Source: Cytobacillus massiliigabonensis (lineage in GTDB: Bacteria > Bacillota > Bacilli > Bacillales > Cytobacillaceae). Taken from it: a DNA stretch of 64,000 nucleotides. Of this stretch, positions 29,104-37,654 are shown piece by piece. The position numbers and the translations under genes were made by a program. Position 1 is the first letter of the stretch; every line of letters starts with the position of its first letter. The DNA is taken from positions 770,781 through 834,780 of the forward strand of contig NZ_LT904902.1 in the NCBI RefSeq assembly GCF_900199725.1, read 5' to 3'. The notes beneath the pieces were generated by a model. The model had not been told where the DNA came from. It ran no database searches and saw nothing but the letters and a program-made list of their open reading frames with translations.

Positions 29104-29150
29104 GCTGTTCAATGGATCTATTTTTGGACTATTGGACAGCTCTTTTTTTA
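29104..29150 (+). terminator. Terminator of the SDR gene, related to hairpin at 59335
   Basis: GCTGTTCAAT (29104-29113) pairs with ATTGGACAGC (29131-29140), followed by TCTTTTTTTA. The middle GATCTATTTTTGGAC is shared in pattern with the hairpin at 59335-59377. Confidence 0.85.
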
Positions 29151-29187
29151 TAAAGATGGGGTGCTATAAGAGTGCAATCATATGCCC

Positions 29188-29343
29188 CTAATTCATCAAA
29201 CGTCCAGCTTAGTTCAAACTGGACTTAAGTGGGAGGATTGGTTCCCGAAAATATGTAATTTTAGGTAAAACTATACTTAATAAGGCTCTTTGGTTCTTGT
29301 TTATGGGTAATTTTACAATAATTCACACTCAAGAGTCCTTCCT
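29188..29343. repeat. Three degenerate copies of the 52-bp repeat
   Basis: GGTTCC at 29240 and GGTTCT at 29292 are exactly 52 bp apart. The sequence after each (GTAATTTTA, ACTATACTTAATAAGGCTC) matches the unit of the long array at 59435-59860; a more decayed copy covers 29188-29239 (CTTAGTTCAAACTGGACTTA). It fills the gap between two genes at 29084-29386 and follows the same type of hairpin as the long array. Confidence 0.75.
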
Positions 29344-29386
29344 TTTAGGACAGCCTCTTTGTGTTCACACTTTATTGGGGAACTTA

Positions 29387-30094
29387 TCAACAAATGCATG
29401 TCTTCCGCTTCATACCTATTCTGTTCTTCTCTTCTACTTTTTTAATATAATCTGAAGCGAGCGGGACCTTGCAAGCGGTATTTCCGACATCGACATGCAC
29501 CTTGCCAATGTATTCTGCAACTTGCTTTGCTTCCTCCTTTAATTCAGCCACATAGGTTCCGACAGAAATAACAAAGCCGTTCATCACATACCGGACCCGA
29601 TTACGCTCTTTTTGGATCGTATTTTTCACTTGATCCAGCATTGTGCTTATTTCAGCAATGTCCAATTTTTCATCAGGTGTGATAGAAATATAGTTAGCAT
29701 ACGTACTCCAGCCACAAACGGCTATCATTTCTTCCCCTGATTTCATCCATTCCCTCGCTAATTCGAGAGCATAGGGGCTTTCTGCAGTCACTTGCGCAAC
29801 AGTATATTCTGCAGCCATATACCAGTAGGCATTGCTTACCCAGTCCTGCAAAGTCTCCTTAGAGATAATCTTTGGATTAACCGAAAGACCTGCCAAATAC
29901 ATTGCATCATGATTGCCTGAATTATACAATTTTAATGCTAATTCATGATCCTTCTTTACAGATTTAACTAATTTCTTCATATCCCCTATTTTTACACCAA
30001 AATGCGGCTCTTTCACCCCATGATTTTTATAAATTTGCTTTATTTGCTCAGAACCTAATTCTTCAAGCTTTTGCATTATTTCTTCATAAGTCAT
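29387..30094 (-). CDS. AlkD-like DNA alkylation repair protein
   Basis: A 235-residue helical protein of the DNA alkylation repair (AlkC/AlkD) HEAT-repeat family: HFGVKIGDMKKLVK near residue 32, NHDAMYLAGL, then WYMAAEYTV and a long C-terminal helix pair with VDVGNTACKVP. AlkD-type glycosylases remove bulky alkylated bases without base flipping; some relatives lack activity. ATG 30094 follows AAAGGCT. The last residues KRKTCIC are unusual and may be a recent extension. Confidence 0.82.
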   Translation of the reverse strand: MTYEEIMQKLEELGSEQIKQIYKNHGVKEPHFGVKIGDMKKLVKSVKKDHELALKLYNSGNHDAMYLAGLSVNPKIISKETLQDWVSNAYWYMAAEYTVAQVTAESPYALELAREWMKSGEEMIAVCGWSTYANYISITPDEKLDIAEISTMLDQVKNTIQKERNRVRYVMNGFVISVGTYVAELKEEAKQVAEYIGKVHVDVGNTACKVPLASDYIKKVEEKNRIGMKRKTCIC

Positions 30095-30127
30095 TTGATT
30101 CAGCCTTTCATAAATTTTATTTTTTTA

Positions 30128-30165
30128 ATTAAAAAAGGCACTTTTCGCATGAAAGAAAAGCACCC
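30128..30165 (-). terminator. Terminator of the VOC-family gene
   Basis: On the minus strand GGTGCTTTTC pairs with GAAAAGTGCC across a short loop and is followed by TTTTTTAATT. Confidence 0.85.
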
Positions 30166-30197
30166 CATTAATTAAAGTTAGCTATTTACTGCTACCT

Positions 30198-30593
30198 TTA
30201 CTTAGCGTTCTCATCTGGCTGATGAATCCCAAATACATTTCCTTCCGTATCCATATAGTATCCCTGCCATGCCATTCCTGGCAGCGCATGTTTGGGCAGT
30301 GCCACCTGACCTCCGCTGCTCATGATTTTTGCTTCAGTCGAATCGTAATCTTCTACTCCCATGGTACAAGCATAGCCAGTCATTGCCTGACCAGGTGCCG
30401 GGGGCGGACTTTGACGCTGCATCAATGCCCCATTAATCCCAGGCTCACTCGCATCGCCAGTTACAGCACCGAAATAAGGCATTCCCGCATAGTCGCTCCA
30501 ATCTTCAAAGGTCCAGCCAAATACATCTCCATAAAATTTCTTCGCCCGTTCCATATCATCCACATGAATTTCGAAATGAATTAATCTTCCCAT
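30198..30593 (-). CDS. VOC-superfamily (glyoxalase/bleomycin resistance-like) protein
   Basis: A 131-residue protein starting MGRLIHFEIHVDDMERAKKF, with two paired beta-alpha-beta-beta-beta modules: an N-terminal metal-ligand-type His (HFEIHVDD) and C-terminal MDTEGNVFGIHQPD. It fits the small cytosolic VOC proteins annotated as YdcJ/glyoxalase-like. ATG 30593 has AGGAGG, so the longer frame to 30680 is not used. Substrate unknown. Confidence 0.85.
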   Translation of the reverse strand: MGRLIHFEIHVDDMERAKKFYGDVFGWTFEDWSDYAGMPYFGAVTGDASEPGINGALMQRQSPPPAPGQAMTGYACTMGVEDYDSTEAKIMSSGGQVALPKHALPGMAWQGYYMDTEGNVFGIHQPDENAK

Positions 30594-30722
30594 GTTTACC
30601 TCCTGATTTTTCTGAAAATAATTTCTCTTAATATATTCAACCCGTATTAACAGAACACCTTTTTCATTATTGCAAAACATTGGAAAAACTATTCATTTGG
30701 CAGCCGCGGTTTTAGAAAACAC

Positions 30723-31178
30723 TCACTCATTTTCCAAATAGCCTATTAGCCCATCCAAATCTTTCGCACATGCTTTTTTAAAGGTTCCCGCCATCATTTT
30801 CCCAAAAATTTTCGTCAAACCGGTAAGTCCCCTTATTTCTCCATTCAGTGTAATGACTGTTTGATCACCCTCAGAAGCGATTATGTATGTAAACACAAAT
30901 TCTCCTTTTCCAGTTGTTCCCTTCGTTCCATCACAGCGGAGAACAATTCTCTCTTGTTCCTTTAGTTCGGCAACCTCAAAATGTTCAGTGGCTTCTTTTC
31001 CAAACATCTTTCTCGTTTCCATCCACTGACTTCCTGCCTTCATCGGTCCCTCATCTAATCGGTCGATTCTCACTAATCCTTGCATCCAGTTCTTTGCTGA
31101 ATCAAGATCTAGCAAACCTGTATAGGCTGTTTGTTTAGATACCTTCGTCGTTCTTTTCACTTCAAAATAAATACTCAA
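30723..31178 (-). CDS. SRPBCC/START-like domain protein
   Basis: A 151-residue protein of the polyketide cyclase/AHSA1 fold: an N-terminal strand with FEVKRTTKVS, a central GSQWMETRKMFGKEATEHFEV sheet and a C-terminal long helix (MMAGTFKKACAKDLDGLIGYLE). The fold binds hydrophobic ligands. Start is TTG 31178 with AAGGAG upstream. Function unknown. Confidence 0.8.
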   Translation of the reverse strand: MSIYFEVKRTTKVSKQTAYTGLLDLDSAKNWMQGLVRIDRLDEGPMKAGSQWMETRKMFGKEATEHFEVAELKEQERIVLRCDGTKGTTGKGEFVFTYIIASEGDQTVITLNGEIRGLTGLTKIFGKMMAGTFKKACAKDLDGLIGYLENE

Positions 31179-31301
31179 GCTGAATCGCTCCTTAAAACTT
31201 TTTTAAAAGTATATCATACAATCATATTTGTATTTTTAATTATAGACAGAATTATCAAATAATACTTATTGTATTTTCTTGATAGCAGATTCTCCTATAA
31301 T

Positions 31302-31350
31302 AAAAAAACAGCCCTTGATTTCAGCAAATTTACTGAATCAGGGGCTGTTT
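31302..31350 (-). terminator. Terminator of the M20/amidohydrolase operon
   Basis: On the minus strand AACAGCCCCTGATTCAG pairs with CTGAAATCAAGGGCTGTT across AAATTTG and runs into TTTTTTTA, directly after the stop at 31354. Confidence 0.92.
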
Positions 31351-31353
31351 TGA

Positions 31354-32625
31354 TTAGCCTTGTACGACTGCTTCCTTGCTTATGACCCGAATATCTTTTT
31401 CAAGGATTCCATCTTTCGCAACGACAATAATATTGCTGCTATCCTCTAGTGAGCGAATATTTTCTAATGGATTTGTTTTTGTAATCACAAAGTCTGCTAG
31501 TTTTCCTGCCTCGATTGTTCCGAGTTTATCGTCCCAGCCCATACATTCTGCTGCTACTTTCGTTGTTGCGACAATTGATTCCATCGGGGACATCCCAATT
31601 TTACACATTAAACCTAGTTCTAGCAGGTTTGTTCCATGAGGCATGACACCTGCATCGGTTCCCATGGCAATCTTCACTCCTGCTCGATAGGCTTTGGCAA
31701 CACTCTCCGCGTGAATTTCTACAACTTCAAGGGCCTTTTCAACGGCATATGCAGGCATGTCATCACTGTTTTTGCTTGCTTCAAGGACAGATACTGGAGC
31801 CAGCAAGGTTGGCACAAGGTAGGTTCCCTTTTCTAGCATGAGTTCAATTGCTTCATCATCAAGGAAGATGCCATGCTCGATCGAATGGATGCCGGCCCTG
31901 ACGGCATTTTTCACTCCTTCCGCTCCTTGGGCATGGGCCATAACCTTTATCCCCCGGCGAAACGCTGCCTCTTGTACAATGATTGATAATTCTTCCTGAG
32001 AAAATTGCGTGAACTCTGGGTGATCAGTCGGGCTCATCACACCGCCTGTTGCGTGAACCTTAATAATATCAGCCCCCGCTCGGAGCATTTCTCTTACTTT
32101 TTTTCGAACTTCTTCAGGACCATCGCAAATTCCAGAAGGCATACCCGGATATTCTTTACTAGTCACATCAATCCCCGAACGCATCCAAGAATCTCCATGC
32201 CCACCAGTAATCGTCAATGGATTGATACTAACCTGCATCCGCGGCCCCTTTATTAATCCTTGTTCAACGGCTTTCTTTACACCTAAATCAGTGAATCCTG
32301 CGTCACGGACAGAGGTGATTCCGACATCCAAGGTGCGTTTCATATATTCCATCGCTTGATAGAATTTTAGAGCAAACGGAGTCACCAAGGATTCCCGCAT
32401 ATCCTTAATTTCTAGCATCATATGAACATGAGTATCGATGAATCCCGGCAGAATATAGCCGCCTTGGGCATCAATGACTTCCATTGTCTCATCAGGGATA
32501 GCTATATCTTTTAGCGCACCAGCCGAAACAACTCGATTGTCTTGAATCAAAACTGCTGCGTTAGCAACTAATCCTTGTCCAGTTCCGTCAATAAGATTTC
32601 CATTTTTCACTAATTTATAGGCCAT
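31354..32625 (-). CDS. Metal-dependent amidohydrolase (imidazolonepropionase/prolidase-like)
   Basis: A 423-residue TIM-barrel amidohydrolase. Metal and catalytic motifs: DTHVHM (HxH), KVHATGGV (likely carbamylated Lys), MAHAQG and SIEHG (two His), GTDAG (Asp). It resembles the COG1228 amidohydrolases that include Xaa-Pro/Xaa-Arg dipeptidases. It is the last gene of a four-gene operon after two M20 hydrolases and a permease, with 32 bp to the permease. ATG 32625 follows AGGAGG. The operon as a whole points to uptake and breakdown of an N-acyl or peptide-like compound. Confidence 0.85.
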   Translation of the reverse strand: MAYKLVKNGNLIDGTGQGLVANAAVLIQDNRVVSAGALKDIAIPDETMEVIDAQGGYILPGFIDTHVHMMLEIKDMRESLVTPFALKFYQAMEYMKRTLDVGITSVRDAGFTDLGVKKAVEQGLIKGPRMQVSINPLTITGGHGDSWMRSGIDVTSKEYPGMPSGICDGPEEVRKKVREMLRAGADIIKVHATGGVMSPTDHPEFTQFSQEELSIIVQEAAFRRGIKVMAHAQGAEGVKNAVRAGIHSIEHGIFLDDEAIELMLEKGTYLVPTLLAPVSVLEASKNSDDMPAYAVEKALEVVEIHAESVAKAYRAGVKIAMGTDAGVMPHGTNLLELGLMCKIGMSPMESIVATTKVAAECMGWDDKLGTIEAGKLADFVITKTNPLENIRSLEDSSNIIVVAKDGILEKDIRVISKEAVVQG

Positions 32626-32657
32626 TTTTATATTCCTCCTTTTAAACTTGTTTCCTA

Positions 32658-33845
32658 TTAAATGGTTTTTATTAAAATGCTAGCAATCACAACGGAGGCA
32701 ATCGTAACGGAGGTAAATCCGCCAATTAGCATAGGCGGCAGGATTTCACCTAAGATTTTCTCCTCTTCTTCCTTCGTTCTGCCGATACTGCGGCTGACTT
32801 CCTGTGAAACAAGATAGTCGCCAGGGAATCCAAATAGCGCTGTTAAAACAACTGGAATTCCTTTATATGGGTCCCATTTAAAGATTTTTGAACCGAAATA
32901 TCCTCCGATTACTAAACCAATCGTACCGACGATAATGATTGCAGCAACCGCTGGCAGGACACTTAGAATTTGCTGGACTGTAATGGAAGCTAAAGAGGCA
33001 AGAACTAGGAAGACTAATCCAACCATGGCAATGCTAAATCCATTGGCCTTTTCCAAAACATTTTGAGGATAAAAACCAAAGTAAGCACCAATAATCCCGA
33101 TGGCCAAGCCCCAAAGGCTATAGTTCACACCTGTAAGATTTTGCAGCCATACGGCCAGCGCACCACCAATAAAAATTAAGAATAAGAGGATAAAACTGCT
33201 TTGTTGATATTTCGCTGGAATCAGGCTGCGTTTTGCCGTCTCTTCCTCCTGTTCCTCCACAACTTCCTCACCTGCATAAGCAACAGATGCAGCTGAAAAT
33301 GTGCCGGCGTCCATTGTACGGCGCAGATTCAACGCATGTTTACGCAATAAGATCGCTGTTAACGGCATCCCAACTAATCCCTGAAGGGTAAGAACAATGA
33401 TGGGGATCGCAGCTAATGCAACGAGACCTGCTTTTTGAAGGGCTTCAGCAGTGATTAAATATGCTATCAAACCACCTGTTAACGGTCCTGCCCCAGCAAC
33501 TGCAGTACTGTAATCAAAAAAGATAGGAACAATAGCAAGGATCAAAGCAACGCAACAAACCAAACCAATCAGAGTAATTAAAACAGCTTTATATTGACTT
33601 TTCATTACCTTCATTGGAATCAGCGTTCCCATATGTACAAGTAATATTGGCTGCAATAACGAACCAACAATAGCAAATGTTGAAGCTTCAATAATATTGG
33701 CAGGAACAATTCCTGTTTTAAAACCGGTAAAAATAAGAATCATGACAACAAGCAATGTCGGCACTTTTGCTTTGGTCCAAATGGAGACAACTTCCCCAAC
33801 TGCAATCATGGCTAAAACGATTAACGATGCGGTTACCGGATCCAT
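32658..33845 (-). CDS. Polytopic membrane permease of uncertain family
   Basis: A 395-residue protein with about 11 hydrophobic segments. A charged cytosolic loop (EEVVEEQEEETAKR, about 208-221) splits it into two halves. GAGPLTGGLIAYLITAEA in the first half and FGFPGDYLVSQEVSRSIG near the end resemble signature regions of Na+/glutamate (GltS)-like carriers, but I cannot place the family firmly. Context, between two M20 amidohydrolases and an amidohydrolase, suggests uptake of the substrate that these enzymes cleave. ATG 33845 follows AAGGAAGG. Confidence 0.7.
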   Translation of the reverse strand: MDPVTASLIVLAMIAVGEVVSIWTKAKVPTLLVVMILIFTGFKTGIVPANIIEASTFAIVGSLLQPILLVHMGTLIPMKVMKSQYKAVLITLIGLVCCVALILAIVPIFFDYSTAVAGAGPLTGGLIAYLITAEALQKAGLVALAAIPIIVLTLQGLVGMPLTAILLRKHALNLRRTMDAGTFSAASVAYAGEEVVEEQEEETAKRSLIPAKYQQSSFILLFLIFIGGALAVWLQNLTGVNYSLWGLAIGIIGAYFGFYPQNVLEKANGFSIAMVGLVFLVLASLASITVQQILSVLPAVAAIIIVGTIGLVIGGYFGSKIFKWDPYKGIPVVLTALFGFPGDYLVSQEVSRSIGRTKEEEEKILGEILPPMLIGGFTSVTIASVVIASILIKTI

Positions 33846-33887
33846 GGTGTCTACCTTCCTTCTAACATATATTTTTATAACACGAAA

Positions 33888-35078
33888 TTAATCTTCCTTA
33901 TTGAGCTTAAATGGTGCATACACTAGAAGCTTTAAACCATGTTCAAGCGACGCTTCGTCCACTGAAAACTTTGGATGATGGTGAGGATAAATGATTCCCT
34001 TTTCTTTATTTCCTGCTGCCACCATTAGAAAACAGCCTGGAACGACATCTGAAAAGGCGGAGAAATCTTCACTGCCCATCATCGTGCCCTGTTCTAAAGG
34101 AAGGATAAATTCCTCACCAAGCACCTCACCAATGAGTTCTTCCATTTGTCTTGTCAGATTTTCCTCATTTACAACAGAACTATAACCAAATTCATAGGTA
34201 AAATCATATGTAGCCCCATGTGCTTCCGTAATCCCCTTCACAATTCTTTCCATTAGCTTTGGAATCTCTGCCCTTACTTTTGGATCAAAGCTGCGTACTG
34301 TTCCGTTCAATTCTACAGATTGCGGAATGATATTTTGTGCGGAGCCCCCATGAATTTGCGTGACCGAAACAACAGCCTTTTCACTTGTGGCGATATTCCG
34401 GGAAATGATCGACTGCAAATTGCTTACGACTTGAGCACTTATGACAACCGGATCAATAGCTGTATCTGGCTGTGAAGAGTGGCCGCCTTTTCCATTAATC
34501 GAAATCGTAAACACATCACAATTAGCTGAAACTGGTCCATAACCGACCCCAATCCTTCCTGTCGGGATAGGCGATGCTAAATGCAAGCCAATCACCTGGT
34601 CTGCCCCATCAAGCACACCAGCTTCTACCATTTCCATCGCTCCGCCTGGAGGGACTTCCTCGGCGTGCTGGAAGAGGAACCGCACTTCTCCGCTTAGCTG
34701 ATCTTTTAATTGGGAAAGAACCTGAGCAGCTCCTAAAAGCATCGCCGTATGGCCATCATGCCCGCATGCATGCATTACACCAGGGTTCTGTGAGACAAAA
34801 TCAAAATCATTTTCCTCTTGAATAGGAAGGGCATCCATATCTGCTCTTAAGGCAATGACACGCCCTGGCTTATTCCCAATTAAACGTGCAACTACGCTTG
34901 TTTTCGTTGGTCTTAATAACTCCAGGTTTCCGAAGCTTTCCAATTTCTCATAAACAAATTGTGAGGTCTTTTCTTCCTGAAACGATAATTCAGGATTTTG
35001 ATGAAGATATCTTCTCCACTCGACTACGGTGTCCTTTACTGAATCAATTAATAGATCAATATTTATTGTTTCAATCAT
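33888..35078 (-). CDS. M20-family amidohydrolase, second paralogue
   Basis: A 396-residue cytosolic metallohydrolase of the M20D (AmaA/YxeP/hippurate hydrolase) type: RADMDALPI, MHACGHDGH (metal-binding Cys/His), HAEEVPPGGA (catalytic Glu pair), the lid dimerisation domain (about 190-300) and MMGSEDFSAF near the end. It is clearly homologous to the gene just upstream (22-bp gap) and probably arose by tandem duplication. Such enzymes hydrolyse N-acyl amino acids and related amides. ATG 35078 follows GGAAGGAG. Confidence 0.9.
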   Translation of the reverse strand: MIETINIDLLIDSVKDTVVEWRRYLHQNPELSFQEEKTSQFVYEKLESFGNLELLRPTKTSVVARLIGNKPGRVIALRADMDALPIQEENDFDFVSQNPGVMHACGHDGHTAMLLGAAQVLSQLKDQLSGEVRFLFQHAEEVPPGGAMEMVEAGVLDGADQVIGLHLASPIPTGRIGVGYGPVSANCDVFTISINGKGGHSSQPDTAIDPVVISAQVVSNLQSIISRNIATSEKAVVSVTQIHGGSAQNIIPQSVELNGTVRSFDPKVRAEIPKLMERIVKGITEAHGATYDFTYEFGYSSVVNEENLTRQMEELIGEVLGEEFILPLEQGTMMGSEDFSAFSDVVPGCFLMVAAGNKEKGIIYPHHHPKFSVDEASLEHGLKLLVYAPFKLNKED

Positions 35079-35099
35079 GGTCTTGACTCCTTCCTATTT

Positions 35100-36278
35100 T
35101 TATCCAAGGATATTTTTTGCTGCTTGAACGAAAATGCGAACGCCATACTCTAATGCATCCTCATCAATATCAAATCGGGGGTGATGATGCGGATACACGA
35201 TGCCTTTTTCGGCATTCCCAGCCCCTAAAGGAATAAAGCAGCCAGGTGCTTTTTGTAAATAAGCGGAAAAATCTTCACCGCCCATTGCCCCTTCTCCATA
35301 TTCAACAAATTCCTCGCCTAAAGCTTCGGCTACACATTCTTCAACGATTTTTGTCAACGCTTTATCATTAAAGACCGTGCTATAGCCATATTGATAGTTG
35401 AATTCATACGTTCCGCCATGTGCTTCTGTTACACCTTTTGCGATTCGTTCAATGAAGGAAACAGCTTGCTCTCTTACTTCCGGACTAAAGGATCTAACAG
35501 AACCCCCGATTTGGACAGATTCTGGAATAACATTTTTCGCGCTTCCTGCCTGCAAGGTTGTCGTTGAGATAACTAATTGTTCTTTCGGATTCAAGCTTCT
35601 TGACACGATTTGCTGTATATTTGTAATGAACTGGGCTGCCATTATGACTGGATCAATCGAATTTTCAGGCTGTGAAGAGTGACCTCCCTTCCCAATGATT
35701 TTAAGATCAAACATATCCGAATTTGCAGTTACCGGTCCATAGACGATGCCTACCTTTCCTATTGGCAGTAACGACATAAGATGGATGCCAACGATATAAT
35801 CCACATCATCAACGACTCCGGCGTCTACCAATTCCTGTGCTCCACCAGGAGGCAACTCTTCAGCATGCTGGAAAATAAACCTGATTTCCCCCTTGATCTC
35901 CCCTTTCATTTCCGTCAAGATCTTGGCTGCACCAAGCAGCATAGCCGTATGTCCATCATGTCCGCATGCGTGCATGACACCAGGATTTTCAGAAACGTAT
36001 TCTAATTCGTTCTCTTCATGGATTGGAAGGGCATCCATATCTGCTCGCAAGCCTAAGACTTTACCAGGCTGACTTCCAATAAGGGAAGCAACCACACTTG
36101 TTCTCGTTGGCCGTGTTACCTTCAGCCCGCCAAATGAAACAAGCTGCTCATAGACAAACTGTGAAGTTTTTTCTTCTTGGAAGGACAATTCCGGATGCTG
36201 ATGAAGATGCCTTCTCCACTCCTTAACCATATCCTTAATAGCTTCAATCATTTGATCATCTTCATTTGTTTGAAGCAT
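35100..36278 (-). CDS. M20-family amidohydrolase, first paralogue
   Basis: A 392-residue M20D hydrolase with RADMDALPIHEEN, MHACGHDGH, HAEELPPGGA and MGGEDFSAY. First gene of the operon, divergent from a LysR gene, with the large inverted repeat in between. ATG 36278 follows AAAAGGGGTGGA. Together with the next paralogue it may form a heteromer or handle two related substrates, as AbgA/AbgB do in the E. coli p-aminobenzoyl-glutamate pathway; that comparison is only of layout. Confidence 0.9.
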   Translation of the reverse strand: MLQTNEDDQMIEAIKDMVKEWRRHLHQHPELSFQEEKTSQFVYEQLVSFGGLKVTRPTRTSVVASLIGSQPGKVLGLRADMDALPIHEENELEYVSENPGVMHACGHDGHTAMLLGAAKILTEMKGEIKGEIRFIFQHAEELPPGGAQELVDAGVVDDVDYIVGIHLMSLLPIGKVGIVYGPVTANSDMFDLKIIGKGGHSSQPENSIDPVIMAAQFITNIQQIVSRSLNPKEQLVISTTTLQAGSAKNVIPESVQIGGSVRSFSPEVREQAVSFIERIAKGVTEAHGGTYEFNYQYGYSTVFNDKALTKIVEECVAEALGEEFVEYGEGAMGGEDFSAYLQKAPGCFIPLGAGNAEKGIVYPHHHPRFDIDEDALEYGVRIFVQAAKNILG

Positions 36279-36372
36279 GTCTCCACCCCTTTTATTATTT
36301 TGAATATTCTATTTTTCAGAAGAATTTAAATAGTATATGAATCTTAGCATTTTATTTTAAAAATAAAGAAAT

Positions 36373-36438
36373 AAATTATTTTTATACCCCTTTAAAGTAT
36401 TGATCTAGCAGTACTTTAAATAGGTATAAAAATAATTT
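36373..36438. promoter_or_regulatory. 27-bp inverted repeat, likely LysR control region
   Basis: 36373-36399 and 36412-36438 are inverted copies matching at 25 of 27 positions, separated by 12 bp. The inner arms TTTAAAGTA/TACTTTAAA are perfect and the outer arms hold ATTATTTTTATACC/GGTATAAAAATAAT. LysR tetramers bind such extended dyads between divergent genes. Confidence 0.7.
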
Positions 36439-36537
36439 ATATAAGAAATCGTACCTGGCTAATTGATTGATAACAGCAAACGATTATTGTAAGATAAACA
36501 AAATGCGGAATCTTCTATAAAAAAGGTGGGGTTGTTT

Positions 36538-37476
36538 ATGAATTTACAAGGTCTGGAATCTTTTTTAATGGTCGCCAATAAGAAGAGCATATCCAAAGCG
36601 GCTGCCACTCTTCATATGACACAGCCCACTCTTAGCACCAGGATAAAAAAGCTAGAAGAGGATCTCGGCTTCCCATTGCTGGAAAGGAGCTGGGAAGGAG
36701 TCAGACTATCCAAGCAGGGGCAATACTTTTTACCCTTTGCGGTTCACTTCCTTCACGAGTTTAGTAATGCATCGACTGCCATCGCTTCATTCAAAGATTT
36801 TGTATCCGAAGTAGCTGCTCGAGAAGTAGCCAAAAATAATGAAAGCTTACGAATTGGTATCAATGTTTGGCTTGCCCCTGTTTTCTCAAATGCCATTATT
36901 ACCGAACTGAGCAAACATTTCCCTCACTTGGATTTTAGTTTCATTACCCGGCCAACGAATACATTAAAAGAATTGATGGAATATGAAGAGATTCAGATGG
37001 CTATTTATTACCAAAATGAAACAAATTCGGTGCATTGCAGCAGACTATTGATGAATGATGAAATGGTGCTATTATGTTCGGATGATGATTGGAGTTTAAT
37101 AGGTGAGGATATAAGTAATATCAAATTACTAGACAGTCCATTCTTATTATTTGATAATCCGGTACTGGCAAACAATAAGAAGCTTATTAACACAATTAGC
37201 AGCAAATTAAATATAAAAAAGTGCCAAATCGTAGATCATGCCAATGTCATGCTGACATTAATTGCATCTAATAAAGGATATATCATCTTGCCAAAAACGG
37301 GTTTGAATCAATTAGGCAATCTCTCTGCTCTTCCAGTTAAGGTCACCCCATTAGGCAGTTCCTTTCCTAGTGTTGATATTTATTTGGAATATAACAAGCA
37401 GTCTCCACTCATTGCACCGATCCAATCGATTGAGAAGATGTTAACTACTTCATTTATTGCTGAATATGCAGTTTAA
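36538..37476 (+). CDS. LysR-family transcriptional regulator
   Basis: A 312-residue protein. Winged helix at about 1-65 (LESFLMVANKKSISKAAATL, then MTQPTLSTRIKKLEEDLGF), linker helix, then a two-lobe substrate-binding effector domain (about 95-300). ATG 36538 follows AAGGTGGGG; a GTG at 36526 lies inside this site and is rejected. It is divergent from the M20 operon and is the probable regulator through the dyad between them. Inducer unknown. Confidence 0.9.
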   Translation: MNLQGLESFLMVANKKSISKAAATLHMTQPTLSTRIKKLEEDLGFPLLERSWEGVRLSKQGQYFLPFAVHFLHEFSNASTAIASFKDFVSEVAAREVAKNNESLRIGINVWLAPVFSNAIITELSKHFPHLDFSFITRPTNTLKELMEYEEIQMAIYYQNETNSVHCSRLLMNDEMVLLCSDDDWSLIGEDISNIKLLDSPFLLFDNPVLANNKKLINTISSKLNIKKCQIVDHANVMLTLIASNKGYIILPKTGLNQLGNLSALPVKVTPLGSSFPSVDIYLEYNKQSPLIAPIQSIEKMLTTSFIAEYAV

Positions 37477-37490
37477 AAAATAATCTATTT

Positions 37491-37530
37491 ATAGAGTGAA
37501 TTCACATTACGAATTTACTCTATTATTTTC
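37491..37530 (+). terminator. Terminator of the LysR gene
   Basis: ATAGAGTGAATT (37491-37502) pairs with AATTTACTCTAT (37512-37523), one mismatch, followed by TATTTTC. Confidence 0.65.
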
Positions 37531-37574
37531 GCTGTTATTTAACATCCGCACACATTTTAGGCTGAACCATTAGA

Positions 37575-37614
37575 AAAAGCCCCCACACTTTTAGCGTATG
37601 GGAGCAAATTTTTT
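37575..37614. terminator. Bidirectional terminator, end of the glycosyltransferase gene
   Basis: GCCCCCACAC (37579-37588) and GTATGGGAGC (37596-37605) pair with two mismatches. The plus strand follows with AAATTTTTTC and the minus strand with TTTTTC. Confidence 0.75.
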
Positions 37615-37654
37615 CATGTATGGCATTAAGCCAAAACTTGAAATCTAATGTCTC

